Positions 18,117 through 26,511 of a DNA stretch of 64,000 bases are shown here, piece after piece (position 1 is the first letter of the stretch; the number at the start of each line of letters is the position of its first letter). Made by a program: the position numbers and the translations under genes. This DNA is from JAABVY01 sp964627935 (lineage in GTDB: Bacteria > Zixibacteria > MSB-5A5 > JAABVY01): the NCBI GenBank assembly GCA_964627935.1, contig CAZVLB010000001.1, positions 124,001 through 188,000 of the forward strand, given 5' to 3'. The notes beneath the pieces are model-generated. The model had not been told where the DNA came from. It did not search any database and was given only the letters and a program-made list of their open reading frames with translations.

Positions 18117-19775
18117 ATGAAAATTACCGCATTACATACAAACAGGCTGGCGGCTGAGATGGCCCGCGAGATTTCCGGATTTGAGGTCAATGCCCTGCAT
18201 AAATCGGAATCCGAGAAAAAAATCATAATTCAGCTCAGTAAAGAATCATTGAGCTGGAGCCTGTATTTCCATTTCGCGGGAGTGCCATCCTATTTGTACC
18301 TTGTGGAAGGCTTTGACCGCAAAATATCGACCACCAATTTCCTGCCGCAGCTTCTGGGCGCAGAAATCAAATCCGTAAAGCAAATCGGTTTTGACCGCAT
18401 AGTTCAGATGGTTTTGCAAAATGAGGATGACAACTATCTGCTCATTATTGAATTGTTCGGACACAGCAGCAACCTCTACCTGACAGATGATAAGGATCGG
18501 ATCATTACCACAATCCGCAAAAGCAGTAATGACCAGAAGAAGTATACGCCACCCGAAACACCCGATCTTTTGAATCCATTGGAAGTCGATGCGGCCGAAA
18601 TCAGCATGGATATAGATCTGCAAGAGGATACAGCCCAAAAAATTGCCGGGCTTTATTTCGGGATCGATCCGGATATCGTAGAAGCGGCAATCGAACAGTT
18701 TGAAGATAGAAAAGATAGCGAAACTGACTTTGATAGCAACCTGACGGTATTTCTATTTTATCTCAAGAATTTCTGCCGAAGTCTTATCGATCCTGATACT
18801 GCGCTCTATATGGATTTTGACGAAGATCGGATTTATCTTGATCCCGATGAACACAGGCAGAGATATGAAAAACTCTACAAGCTTCTTCATGATCTATCAC
18901 AAAGAGCTCCCGCCCCAGTCAAAAAGAAAAGCGCAGTCTCCGATTACAAGGCAAAACTCAAACGTGCCATAAAAAGAGAACAGAAAAAGGTCGAGAAGAT
19001 CCAGGATGCCCTGCAGAAGGCCGGGGATTATCAAGAACTCCAGCGTGAAGCGGAGCTGCTCAGCATAAATCTGCACAAAATCGAGGGGGACCGGGACTCA
19101 CTCCGGGTTGAGGATATTTACAGCGAGGACAACGAGACTATTACGATCAGCCTGGACCCATCCATATCACCCGGCAAAAATGTTGAAAAGAAATTCGAAC
19201 GTGCCAAGAAGCTGAAAGAAAATATTCCCTTGCTGAAAAGGCAGGTTAAACAGGCGCAGGATCATCTGAATAAGCTGCGGGAAATCAAATCCGAACTGGA
19301 CAGCCTGAAAGATGACAAGATTTCCGATGATCTTAAAAGCGGTCTCGAGGAACTGGGCATTGGCGCCGGGCCATCTAAGGGCAAGAAAGGTGCATCCAAG
19401 CAAGAACGGCTGCCCTATCGCAAATATCAAAGTTCGCTGGGCGAGGATATCCTTGTCGGTAAATCGGCGCGGGATAATGATCAGCTGACATTCAAGCATG
19501 CCCGTAAAAATGACCTCTGGTTACATTCGCAGCAGACGGCCGGAAGCCATGTGATCCTGCGCCGTCCCAATCGCACTCATCAGTTTCAGAAAAGAAGTAT
19601 AATCGAGGCGGCCGAAATTGCGGCATTCTTTTCAGCCGCCAAAAACGCCGACACAGTGCCGGTAATTTATACCGAGGTCAAGTATGTGCGCAAGACACGC
19701 AAGGGCCCGCCCGGGCAGGTAATCGCCGATCGCACCAGGTCGATCCTGGTAACTCCCAACCGTCCCAAAAATTAA
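18117..19775 (+). CDS. rqcH: NFACT-family ribosome quality control protein RqcH
   Basis: 552 aa. RqcH (Rqc2/NEMF homologue) binds stalled 50S-peptidyl-tRNA complexes and recruits tRNA-Ala to add C-terminal alanine tails that mark the nascent chain for degradation. Seen here: the NFACT-N domain (1-180) with the conserved tRNA-contacting Asp93-Arg94 pair in GFDRIVQM; a coiled-coil and helical middle (about 265-430, Lys/Glu-rich); and the NFACT-R domain (about 440-545) with GKSARDNDQLTFKHARKNDLWLH and PGSH-like AGSHVILR. The protein was formerly annotated as fibronectin-binding. It is transcribed divergently from the C10 peptidase gene, followed after 40 bases by a small membrane protein gene. 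The Shine-Dalgarno is weak. Confidence 0.92.
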   Translation: MKITALHTNRLAAEMAREISGFEVNALHKSESEKKIIIQLSKESLSWSLYFHFAGVPSYLYLVEGFDRKISTTNFLPQLLGAEIKSVKQIGFDRIVQMVLQNEDDNYLLIIELFGHSSNLYLTDDKDRIITTIRKSSNDQKKYTPPETPDLLNPLEVDAAEISMDIDLQEDTAQKIAGLYFGIDPDIVEAAIEQFEDRKDSETDFDSNLTVFLFYLKNFCRSLIDPDTALYMDFDEDRIYLDPDEHRQRYEKLYKLLHDLSQRAPAPVKKKSAVSDYKAKLKRAIKREQKKVEKIQDALQKAGDYQELQREAELLSINLHKIEGDRDSLRVEDIYSEDNETITISLDPSISPGKNVEKKFERAKKLKENIPLLKRQVKQAQDHLNKLREIKSELDSLKDDKISDDLKSGLEELGIGAGPSKGKKGASKQERLPYRKYQSSLGEDILVGKSARDNDQLTFKHARKNDLWLHSQQTAGSHVILRRPNRTHQFQKRSIIEAAEIAAFFSAAKNADTVPVIYTEVKYVRKTRKGPPGQVIADRTRSILVTPNRPKN

Positions 19776-19815
19776 GCTTTGACCCGATGATTGCTTTTAG
19801 TATCATGATGGCACA

Positions 19816-20220
19816 ATGAAAAAGATAATTCTTATAATAATACTGGCTGCAATAATCATCGCGGCGTATTTCCTGACCCGCCCGGAGGAAAGCGTAATGA
19901 ATCATGCGGGTATCGAGAAATTCGCCAGAATCAATGCCGAGCTGGCAATCGAGAAACAGCGCTATGAAAGTGACACCAGCGCCTTTTTGCAGGCCCGTGA
20001 TTCCATCTTCGAGCATTATGATGTCGATTCGCAATGGATAGCCGACTTGACCTATTTGATTGACAACCAGCCCCAGCACTGGGAAGAGATTTATGATATG
20101 ATGATCGAACACGGCGAGTATATCAAAGACTCATTGATGCATAAAAAACAACTGCAAAGAAGAGATACATCGGAGACGCAGGACACTACTCGGCAAAAAA
20201 GGCCGACTCAAGATGATTGA
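19816..20220 (+). CDS. Small membrane-anchored hypothetical protein
   Basis: 134 aa, family not recognised. A single N-terminal hydrophobic segment (KKIILIIILAAIIIAAYFL) anchors a charged helical domain (residues about 30-110) ending in a polar Arg/Asp/Thr-rich tail. No lipobox. The layout is reminiscent of small FCB-group envelope proteins, but no motif decides it. It follows rqcH by 40 bases and may share its transcript. Its 3' end overlaps the 3' end of the convergent yraN by 35 bases. No function is proposed. Confidence 0.65.
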   Translation: MKKIILIIILAAIIIAAYFLTRPEESVMNHAGIEKFARINAELAIEKQRYESDTSAFLQARDSIFEHYDVDSQWIADLTYLIDNQPQHWEEIYDMMIEHGEYIKDSLMHKKQLQRRDTSETQDTTRQKRPTQDD

Positions 20221-20554
20221 TATCGAATCCATCCCTGGTCTTGGTGCAGGTTATCACATCGAACCTGAAGCTTTTATCCGATAATTCATTTTCCTGAATA
20301 TATGCCTGGGCGGCGATGATCAGATTCTTCCGCTTTTTCCCGTCCACCCATCCCTCTGGCGGACCGAAGCTCTTGGCACGAGCCGCCTTGACTTCGACAA
20401 ACACGACCTGATCACCTTTTTCGCAGATTATATCGATTTCCTTGTGGCCATAGCGGTAGTTCGTTGCCAGTATTTTGTAGCCCTTTTTCTGCAGATGTTT
20501 TATGGCCAGTTCCTCGGCCAGGTCACCGAATTTCTGACTGCCGGTTTTAGTCAA
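20186..20554 (-). CDS. yraN: YraN/UPF0102 family predicted endonuclease-like protein
   Basis: About 122 aa. The family has a restriction-endonuclease-like fold; its physiological role is unsettled. Hallmarks are FGDLAEELAIKHLQKKGYKIL, NYRYGHKEIDII (acidic core) and VVFVEVKAA (ExK motif). I favour a TTG start at 20554: AGGAG lies 9 nt upstream, the product then begins LTKTGSQKFG as is typical, and it overlaps the rnhB stop by 8 bases. The ATG at 20584 gives ten extra residues and a 38-base overlap. Pairing with rnhB is common in bacteria and supports the call. Confidence 0.88.
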   Translation of the reverse strand: MTKTGSQKFGDLAEELAIKHLQKKGYKILATNYRYGHKEIDIICEKGDQVVFVEVKAARAKSFGPPEGWVDGKKRKNLIIAAQAYIQENELSDKSFRFDVITCTKTRDGFDINHLESAFFAE

Positions 20555-21182
20555 ACAGTATCTGCTCCTGTGCCCATTCATCATCGAGGCTGACCTTAAA
20601 GGATTTGCGATGATAAACTGTCAGGCCGTATTTTTTGATTGCCAGCCGATGCTCACGGGTATAATAGCCTTTATTGTTCAGAAAGTTATATTCGGGGCAA
20701 ATATTGTGGATTGTGCTCATGATCCGATCGCGGGTAACTTTGGCCAGGATCGAGGCTGCCGCCACCGCCACCGATTTGCAATCCCCCTTGACCAGCGCCC
20801 TCTGTGGAAGAGTACATTCCGGCAGGCTCTTGTTGCCGTCAATCAGTACGAAATCCGGCTGGATATCGAGGTTCTCGACCGCCATACGCATACCCAGGAG
20901 GGATGCCTGAAGGATATTGATCCGGTCAATAATATTCTGATCGATGGCAACGATTTTATGCGCTATTGAATTTTCGATAATATATTTAAAGAGCTCATCC
21001 CGCCTGGGGGGCAGAAGCAGCTTGCAGTCGATTATACCGCGCGGGCGAAATTTATCGGGCAGAACCACTGCAGCGCAGACCACGGGCCCGGCCAATGGCC
21101 CGCGTCCGGATTCATCACACCCGGCAATCAATTTGTAGCCATCGCGGCGTATGTCTCTCTCGGCCTTGTATCCCACTCGCAT
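20547..21182 (-). CDS. rnhB: Ribonuclease HII
   Basis: About 211 aa. RNase HII cleaves the RNA strand of RNA-DNA hybrids and incises at single ribonucleotides in DNA. Motifs: GCDESGRGPLAGPVV (first two acidic catalytic residues), FVLIDGNKSLP (third Asp), VAVAAASILAKVTRDR. I chose the ATG at 21182, giving MRVGYKAERD; ATGs at 21191 and 21242 are in frame, but the latter adds an unusual hydrophobic extension running toward the divergent Rieske gene. It is translationally coupled with yraN (8-base overlap). Confidence 0.93.
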   Translation of the reverse strand: MRVGYKAERDIRRDGYKLIAGCDESGRGPLAGPVVCAAVVLPDKFRPRGIIDCKLLLPPRRDELFKYIIENSIAHKIVAIDQNIIDRINILQASLLGMRMAVENLDIQPDFVLIDGNKSLPECTLPQRALVKGDCKSVAVAAASILAKVTRDRIMSTIHNICPEYNFLNNKGYYTREHRLAIKKYGLTVYHRKSFKVSLDDEWAQEQILFD

Positions 21183-21270
21183 TAACCCCATTAAAAAATA
21201 TTTTGTACATGACGCAAGTAAAAACAGAATGCTTGCAGACATAGCGGGACTATTTTATTATAATACGTCA

Positions 21271-21576
21271 ATGAAAATCAAAATCTGCAAAAAATCAGAG
21301 CTTTCCGAGGGCCGTGCTGTCTCAAAAAAGATCCTGGCCCGTCGGGTAGCGGTCTTTCAACTGGATGGCATATACTACGCCATCGAGGGCGACTGCAAAC
21401 ATCAGAAGGCCCCGCTCGATTCCGGCAAAGTTGAGGGTAATGTTGTCGAATGTTCATGGCACGGCTGGCGTTATGATATTCCCAGCGGCGAATGTCTGAC
21501 TGAAGAATGGGCCCGGCTTAAAACATATCCGGTCAGCGAGGAGGGGGACTGGCTGGTGGTCGATCTCTCCGGCTAA
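21271..21576 (+). CDS. Rieske [2Fe-2S] ferredoxin-like protein
   Basis: 101 aa. The cluster ligands are clear: C-x-H (CKH) and C-x2-H (CSWHGW), 18 residues apart. This is a small soluble NirD/biphenyl-ferredoxin-like electron carrier; the partner is unknown. I take the ATG at 21271, which gives MKIKICKKSEL, a standard family start; upstream in-frame starts overlap rnhB. There is no Shine-Dalgarno, but a TATAAT lies at 21259-21264, so the mRNA may be leaderless. The 3' end overlaps the convergent EamA gene by 4 bases. A second Rieske protein of equal length is at 27910. Confidence 0.88.
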   Translation: MKIKICKKSELSEGRAVSKKILARRVAVFQLDGIYYAIEGDCKHQKAPLDSGKVEGNVVECSWHGWRYDIPSGECLTEEWARLKTYPVSEEGDWLVVDLSG

Positions 21577-22442
21577 GCCCGTTCCGTAAATGCCACACCC
21601 AGAATTACGATTATTCCGCCGATGATGAAATTGGTCGTCAGGGCTTCATGCAGAAAAATTGCTGATAATGTCGTCGCCAGTATCGGCTGTGTATAGATAA
21701 ACACCGACAGCTTGGAAGCTTCCATATATTTAAGTGCCCAGTACCAGACCGGGTAGGCGATGCCCGATGTGATCACCGCTATATACAGCAGAGAAATCCA
21801 TGAGAGAGAGGACGCCGTGCCATAGTCAAATGTCAGCGCGGGATAGGCGCCTACAGGTACGAAAAGTAACGTTCCGAATGTCATGCTGTAGACTATCGCC
21901 TGTAATGATCCGATTTCCTTTACCAGGCGTTTGCCGTAAACCGTGTAAAGTGCCCAGGCCACCACGCCGCCGAAGATGATCAGGTCACCTGCTGCGAAAT
22001 GGGGCGAAATGTCCACATCCTGATCCACAAGCACCAATAGAATTCCACCGAAGGCCGCCAGGATGCCGAGCAGTTTGCGCAGCTTGAATTTTTCACGCAG
22101 GATGAAAATTGCAAACAGATATACCAGTATCGGAGTCAGGCCGTACATCAATGAGGCATGCCCGGGCGTCGTAAACTGCAGGCCGTAAAATAACAATCCC
22201 TGATTTAACGGTATGGCCATCAGGCCAAGAAAGAGCACCAGCAGTACATTTTTTCTTTTGGGGATAAGCCGGATGCCCTTTATCCACAGGAAAATATTCA
22301 GAAGAATTATTGAGATCAGAAAGCGGATCAGGGCCAGCGTGAAGGGGTCGAAATCACGCAGACCCACCTTGATGAAAAGCGGGGTGGAGGCAAAAATAAT
22401 CTGGCCCAGGATAATGACAGAATAAAGCACAAAAGGAGACAT
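21573..22442 (-). CDS. EamA/DMT-superfamily transporter
   Basis: 289 aa with about ten hydrophobic helices arranged as two five-helix EamA repeats (second repeat starts near AGDLIIFGGVVAWALY, about residue 150). This family exports amino acids and other metabolites at the inner membrane; the substrate cannot be read from sequence. Conserved family features include TPLFIKVGL near the N-terminus, ALQFTTPGHASLM-like loop and the terminal GGIIVILGV helix. Last gene of an M20 peptidase-SDR-EamA unit, 24 bases after the SDR stop; export of a peptide-derived product would fit, but this is conjecture. Confidence 0.88.
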   Translation of the reverse strand: MSPFVLYSVIILGQIIFASTPLFIKVGLRDFDPFTLALIRFLISIILLNIFLWIKGIRLIPKRKNVLLVLFLGLMAIPLNQGLLFYGLQFTTPGHASLMYGLTPILVYLFAIFILREKFKLRKLLGILAAFGGILLVLVDQDVDISPHFAAGDLIIFGGVVAWALYTVYGKRLVKEIGSLQAIVYSMTFGTLLFVPVGAYPALTFDYGTASSLSWISLLYIAVITSGIAYPVWYWALKYMEASKLSVFIYTQPILATTLSAIFLHEALTTNFIIGGIIVILGVAFTERA

Positions 22443-22466
22443 AAGCCCGGGCCTTTGTGTTTCGAT

Positions 22467-23258
22467 TTAATACAAGCTTTTTATGAAGCCGCCGTCAATC
22501 TGAATCGCCGTGCCTGTGATATAGGCCGCCGCTTCGGATGCCAGGTATGCTATCAGCGCGGCAGGTTCCACTGGATCAGCCATACGCTGGGCCGGAATTG
22601 TCCGCTCCCAGGATGTATACAGCTGCTTGACCGAAATCTTGCGGCTCTTTGATAATCCCTTGGCGAAATCCTTGATACGGTCGGTATTTGTAAAACCGGG
22701 GCAGATGCTGTTCACGGTCACATTGAATTTGGCCAGTTCATTAGACAACGATTTGGCAAAGCCCAGTACGCCGGCACGCACAGTATTGGATAATATCAGG
22801 TCATCCAGGGGCTGTTTGGCGGAGATCGATGTAATATTGATGATCCGTCCCCATTTGCGCTTTTTCATACCGGGAACAGCCCGGCGACAGAGGTTTATGG
22901 TTGATTTCAGGTTCAACTCAATAGCCCAGGAAAAATCTCGTTCGGTTAATGTTTCGAATGTCCCCTGGGGCGGACCTCCTGAATTGCAGACTAGGATATC
23001 CACTTTTTTCAGGTATTTTTCAGTAGTTTTGAATAGTTTTTCTATATCCGATATCTTTGTCACATCGCATTGAACCGGAAGAACCTCGCTGCCGGTGTTT
23101 TTCTTGATTTCCTTGGCCGCCTCATTCAATGCATCGATATTGCGGCTGCAGATAACCACTTTGGCATGTTCCCCGGCCAGTTTCTGTGCGGCGGCTTTGC
23201 CGATTCCCTTTGAGGATGCCGCCACTATGGCAACTTTGTCCTTTAAACCCAGATCCAT
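22467..23258 (-). CDS. Atypical short-chain dehydrogenase/reductase (BKR-like, degenerate active site)
   Basis: 263 aa. The Rossmann core is clear: AIVAASSKGIGKA in the cofactor loop (TGxxxGIG variant), CNSGGPP in place of NNAG, and a C-terminal PGFTNTDR / GGFIKSLY frame. The catalytic Ser is kept (NITSISAKQP), but at the position of the YxxxK dyad the sequence reads SNTVR, so both Tyr and Lys are replaced. A known subgroup of BKR-like SDRs (SGGPP type) shares this departure from the classical tetrad. Whether it is an active oxidoreductase is uncertain. It lies 8 bases after the M20 dipeptidase gene, in the same operon. Confidence 0.87.
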   Translation of the reverse strand: MDLGLKDKVAIVAASSKGIGKAAAQKLAGEHAKVVICSRNIDALNEAAKEIKKNTGSEVLPVQCDVTKISDIEKLFKTTEKYLKKVDILVCNSGGPPQGTFETLTERDFSWAIELNLKSTINLCRRAVPGMKKRKWGRIINITSISAKQPLDDLILSNTVRAGVLGFAKSLSNELAKFNVTVNSICPGFTNTDRIKDFAKGLSKSRKISVKQLYTSWERTIPAQRMADPVEPAALIAYLASEAAAYITGTAIQIDGGFIKSLY

Positions 23259-23266
23259 CTTTGCAC

Positions 23267-24628
23267 CTACATCTCCGCTAAGTTTTTATAAAGATATATT
23301 GCTGATTTTATACCGCGCTTGTAGTCCTCCAAATCGAACCATTCATTGGGCGAATGCGTGTTGGCATCCGGCTGGGCCAGGCCAAACAGGATCGTGTCCG
23401 CACCCAGGATTTCCTTGAAGACATTAACTATCGGAATCGATCCGCCCTCACGGATAAACAGCGTTTCTTTGCCGAATCCCTGTTCCAGCGCTTTGGCCGC
23501 AGCCTGCATGATCGGATTGTTCTTGGAAACTATACCGGGACGGGCGCCGCCGCCGGTCGTAACCTCCAGGCTGACTCCTTTGGGCTTGATATCATTTAGA
23601 TGCTTTTTGACCAGTTCGCAGATCTTATCCGGATCCTGATTGGGCACCAGGCGCATAGTTATCTTGGCTCCGGCCCATGAGGGCACAATCGTCTTGGTGC
23701 CTTCGCCGGCATAACCGCCATAGATACCGTTGATTTCGAATGTCGGACGGGCGCTGCGTCGTTCTATCGTAGTGTAGCCATGTTCGCCCACAAGGCCCTC
23801 GCTGCCGACTTCCTTTAAGAAAGCTTCCTCGTCAAAGGGCAGGTTTTTGCTTTCCAGCCGTTCCCAGTCCTCCAGCTCCAGCACATCATCATAAAAACCG
23901 GGCACTGTAATACGATAGTTCTCATCATGGCACTTTGCAATCATATCGCACAGGGCATGAATCGGATTGGGCACCGCACCGCCATAGGATCCTGAATGAA
24001 GGTCGCGATTGGGGCCGGTCAGCTTGATTTCGGCTATCGCTATTCCGCGCAGGCTATATGTCAGGGCCGGCATATTTCGGCCAAACATGGAGGTATCCGA
24101 GATAATCGCGAAATCGCATTTCAGCATATCCTTGTGCTCTTCAAGAAAATCATCCAGATGGGCCGACTGGATTTCCTCCTCGCCCTCAAAGATGATCTTG
24201 AAATTGATCGGCACCTTGCCCTCGGTCTTCATATATGATTCAATGGCATTCACATGCACCAAAAGCTGGCCCTTGTCATCAGCGGTTCCGCGGGCTATTA
24301 TCCTGCTGTCCTTGATGACAGGTTCAAAAGGAGGCGATTCCCAAAGTTCCAGCGGATCGACCGGCTGGACATCATAATGACCGTAAATCAAAGCAGTCGG
24401 GGCATCGTCGTTTTCCATGTATTCGGCGTAAACCACAGGATGGCCGGGGGTTTCATAGATCCTGGCCTCGAGTCCCAGATCTTTGAGCTTTTTAACCAGG
24501 TAATCAGCACATTCGAGGATATCCTTCTTATGCGCCGACTGGGCCGAAACCGAGGGGATCTTAAGCATTTCTATCATTGTTTCAAGGAATTTCTCGTAAT
24601 TCTGTTCAGCATATTCAACCGGATTCAT
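23267..24628 (-). CDS. M20 family zinc dipeptidase
   Basis: 453 aa. M20 (CNDP-like) metallopeptidases hydrolyse dipeptides in the cytosol using two zinc ions. Motifs in order: YGHYDVQPVDP (metal His and Asp), RGTADDKGQ (bridging Asp), FEGEEEIQS (catalytic Glu and metal Glu), DTSMFG, the dimerisation lid with NRDLHSGSYGG, and NTHSPNEW carrying the last metal His. I use the ATG at 24628, which has AGGAGG 4 nt upstream; an ATG at 24652 is less likely. First gene of a unit with the SDR and EamA transporter genes. Confidence 0.93.
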   Translation of the reverse strand: MNPVEYAEQNYEKFLETMIEMLKIPSVSAQSAHKKDILECADYLVKKLKDLGLEARIYETPGHPVVYAEYMENDDAPTALIYGHYDVQPVDPLELWESPPFEPVIKDSRIIARGTADDKGQLLVHVNAIESYMKTEGKVPINFKIIFEGEEEIQSAHLDDFLEEHKDMLKCDFAIISDTSMFGRNMPALTYSLRGIAIAEIKLTGPNRDLHSGSYGGAVPNPIHALCDMIAKCHDENYRITVPGFYDDVLELEDWERLESKNLPFDEEAFLKEVGSEGLVGEHGYTTIERRSARPTFEINGIYGGYAGEGTKTIVPSWAGAKITMRLVPNQDPDKICELVKKHLNDIKPKGVSLEVTTGGGARPGIVSKNNPIMQAAAKALEQGFGKETLFIREGGSIPIVNVFKEILGADTILFGLAQPDANTHSPNEWFDLEDYKRGIKSAIYLYKNLAEM

Positions 24629-24720
24629 CTCGCCTCCTAAGTTTGGTTTCATAAGCTTATAAGCATTGCGCTCTTAAGTCAAGGCAAATCTTTGCCGGAC
24701 TGCCGTTTGATATAAAACTA

Positions 24721-24749
24721 ATGACATTTGCCGATGAAGATTATATAAT
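24721..24749 (+). promoter_or_regulatory. Putative promoter of the degenerate peptidase gene
   Basis: ATGACA (24721-24726), 17 bases, TATAAT (24744-24749), about 67 bases before the start at 24817. Confidence 0.55.
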
Positions 24750-24816
24750 AGTGCTTATAATTCAGAACCATACGGCCAGGCAATTGTAAAATCCTGTAAT
24801 CATCAGGAGGAGAAAC

Positions 24817-26430
24817 GTGAAACTATTCAGACTCGCAATTTTAATCGCATTCGTGCTTTTTGCTTTCAGCAATCTCTTGGCGGATAATATTGAAAAGGAA
24901 ATGGTCGAGGAACGCTTCACGCAGTACCTGCAACATATGATTGCCGGCGAATATGATAGGGCCACTGCTTTCTGGAATAATGATTACCTTTACGATGTCT
25001 ATAAATTCGGGATCGCCTACGAAAATGCGCCCTATAAATTCGACTGCCGTTCTCCGCTTATAAATTATCTCGACAGCATTCGGGAGGGCAGGAAAAAACT
25101 GGATTTTAAGATCGTCCCCAAGGCGGTTAATATTTACAGCGCCTATGTCGAGATCGAGGATGTCAAGCTTGTGGATCAGGAAGCAGTCAATTATCAGTAC
25201 TGGATGATACAGGGGGAGGATAAGCTCTTCTACCTTGCCCCCCGTTACTGGGCGCCGATTTCCACATTACAGATATATGAGGGCGACTATTATCGGCTCT
25301 ATTATTCAAAAGATACGCAGATCAATGACAGCGCTTTGGCCCGGGTTGACCGGGAAATAATGCAGATGGCAGGTTTGCTGGATATCGATTCTGCCTCTAT
25401 GCAGCGGCTGGCGGCTGATAAGCTGAACTATTTCCTGTGCGAGAATTTTAACCAGGTCAAGGAATATGCTGATGTCACCTCCCAGCCGGGTATCCATGAT
25501 CCGGCCGGCGATTACCTGATCACCAGCTATTTCCCGCATCAGAAAATTATTGCCGATTTCCTGATTACCTTTAAGTTACGCAATTTGCCGCTCTATACTC
25601 AGCCTTTTATCAGGACCGGGCTGGCGGTTTATCTGGGGGGGCGGGCCGGGATGAATCTGAGCTCATTTGCGCAGATGGCACACTTCAGCTATCAGTCCGA
25701 TTTTGTTGATTTCAATGATATCCTGACTTATGAGGGATTTCATCAAAGGTCAGGTGGCCCTGATTTTTCATATACTCTATCAGGATATTTTGTCGGTTAT
25801 CTGCTGGAACATAGCGATATGGACAAAATGCTCGAGCTCTACCTGGCACTTGGAGGTTCGAAAGCCGAAGTTGAAGAGATGAATCTCGAACAGGTAAAAG
25901 AGTCTGTGGAAAAGACCATGGATATGAAATGGGGCGACATTGAAAAAGGATTCGAAAATTACCTGCGAAAGCACGTTGATGATATGATTGCCCCGGTTGA
26001 AAATATAGCCGCGACCAGGAAGGTTTATCAGTCCGGCACAGGCAAAATCACGGTAATTATTTATGCTGACGATGAATGGTATTATCTGGATGCGGAGAGC
26101 CTTGACAGAAACAGTCCCGCCCGGGCAGCGCTCCTTTTTGGCCCCAAAGTCAGGCTGATCAAGGATTATGAATCCACGTTGTTTCCCAAGCATTTTCCCG
26201 ACCTGTCATACCAGGGCCAGTATTACGGCATTATTTTCGATGAGGCCGAGATCGGTACCTATAATTATCTCACCAATGAAATCAGCTCCAAGTATATCAT
26301 GTCGCTGGCCGGAAATGGGTCCTCCGGGGAATCATGGCGCGCACGATTCAGGGTCAATAAAGAACTGATTCCCGCAGATTTCGATAATCTCGAAATAAAA
26401 ATAATCGATCCGACAATTCCAAACCCCTGA
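24817..26430 (+). CDS. Secreted protein resembling an inactive gluzincin (Peptidase_MA-like)
   Basis: 537 aa, signal peptide MKLFRLAILIAFVLFAFSNLLA. An N-terminal NTF2-like/alpha-beta region (25-190) is followed by a helical stretch whose order matches gluzincin peptidases of the Peptidase_MA type: YFPHQKIIADFLITFKLRNLP, then FIRTGLAVYLGG, then GYFVGYLLEHSDMDKM. In active relatives the first element is HExxH and the second contains the third zinc ligand Glu (EGxA). Here HQKII and RTGLA replace them, so zinc binding looks lost. Function is unknown; a scaffold or chaperone role is possible. The Shine-Dalgarno is AGGAGG. The family link is by pattern only. Confidence 0.6.
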   Translation: MKLFRLAILIAFVLFAFSNLLADNIEKEMVEERFTQYLQHMIAGEYDRATAFWNNDYLYDVYKFGIAYENAPYKFDCRSPLINYLDSIREGRKKLDFKIVPKAVNIYSAYVEIEDVKLVDQEAVNYQYWMIQGEDKLFYLAPRYWAPISTLQIYEGDYYRLYYSKDTQINDSALARVDREIMQMAGLLDIDSASMQRLAADKLNYFLCENFNQVKEYADVTSQPGIHDPAGDYLITSYFPHQKIIADFLITFKLRNLPLYTQPFIRTGLAVYLGGRAGMNLSSFAQMAHFSYQSDFVDFNDILTYEGFHQRSGGPDFSYTLSGYFVGYLLEHSDMDKMLELYLALGGSKAEVEEMNLEQVKESVEKTMDMKWGDIEKGFENYLRKHVDDMIAPVENIAATRKVYQSGTGKITVIIYADDEWYYLDAESLDRNSPARAALLFGPKVRLIKDYESTLFPKHFPDLSYQGQYYGIIFDEAEIGTYNYLTNEISSKYIMSLAGNGSSGESWRARFRVNKELIPADFDNLEIKIIDPTIPNP

Positions 26431-26511
26431 TCCCCTTGCGATTTTTGGAACTATTGTATTATATTTCCATTTTGTTGGATGATAAGCAGTTTTTAACAAA
26501 ATGGAGGCCCT

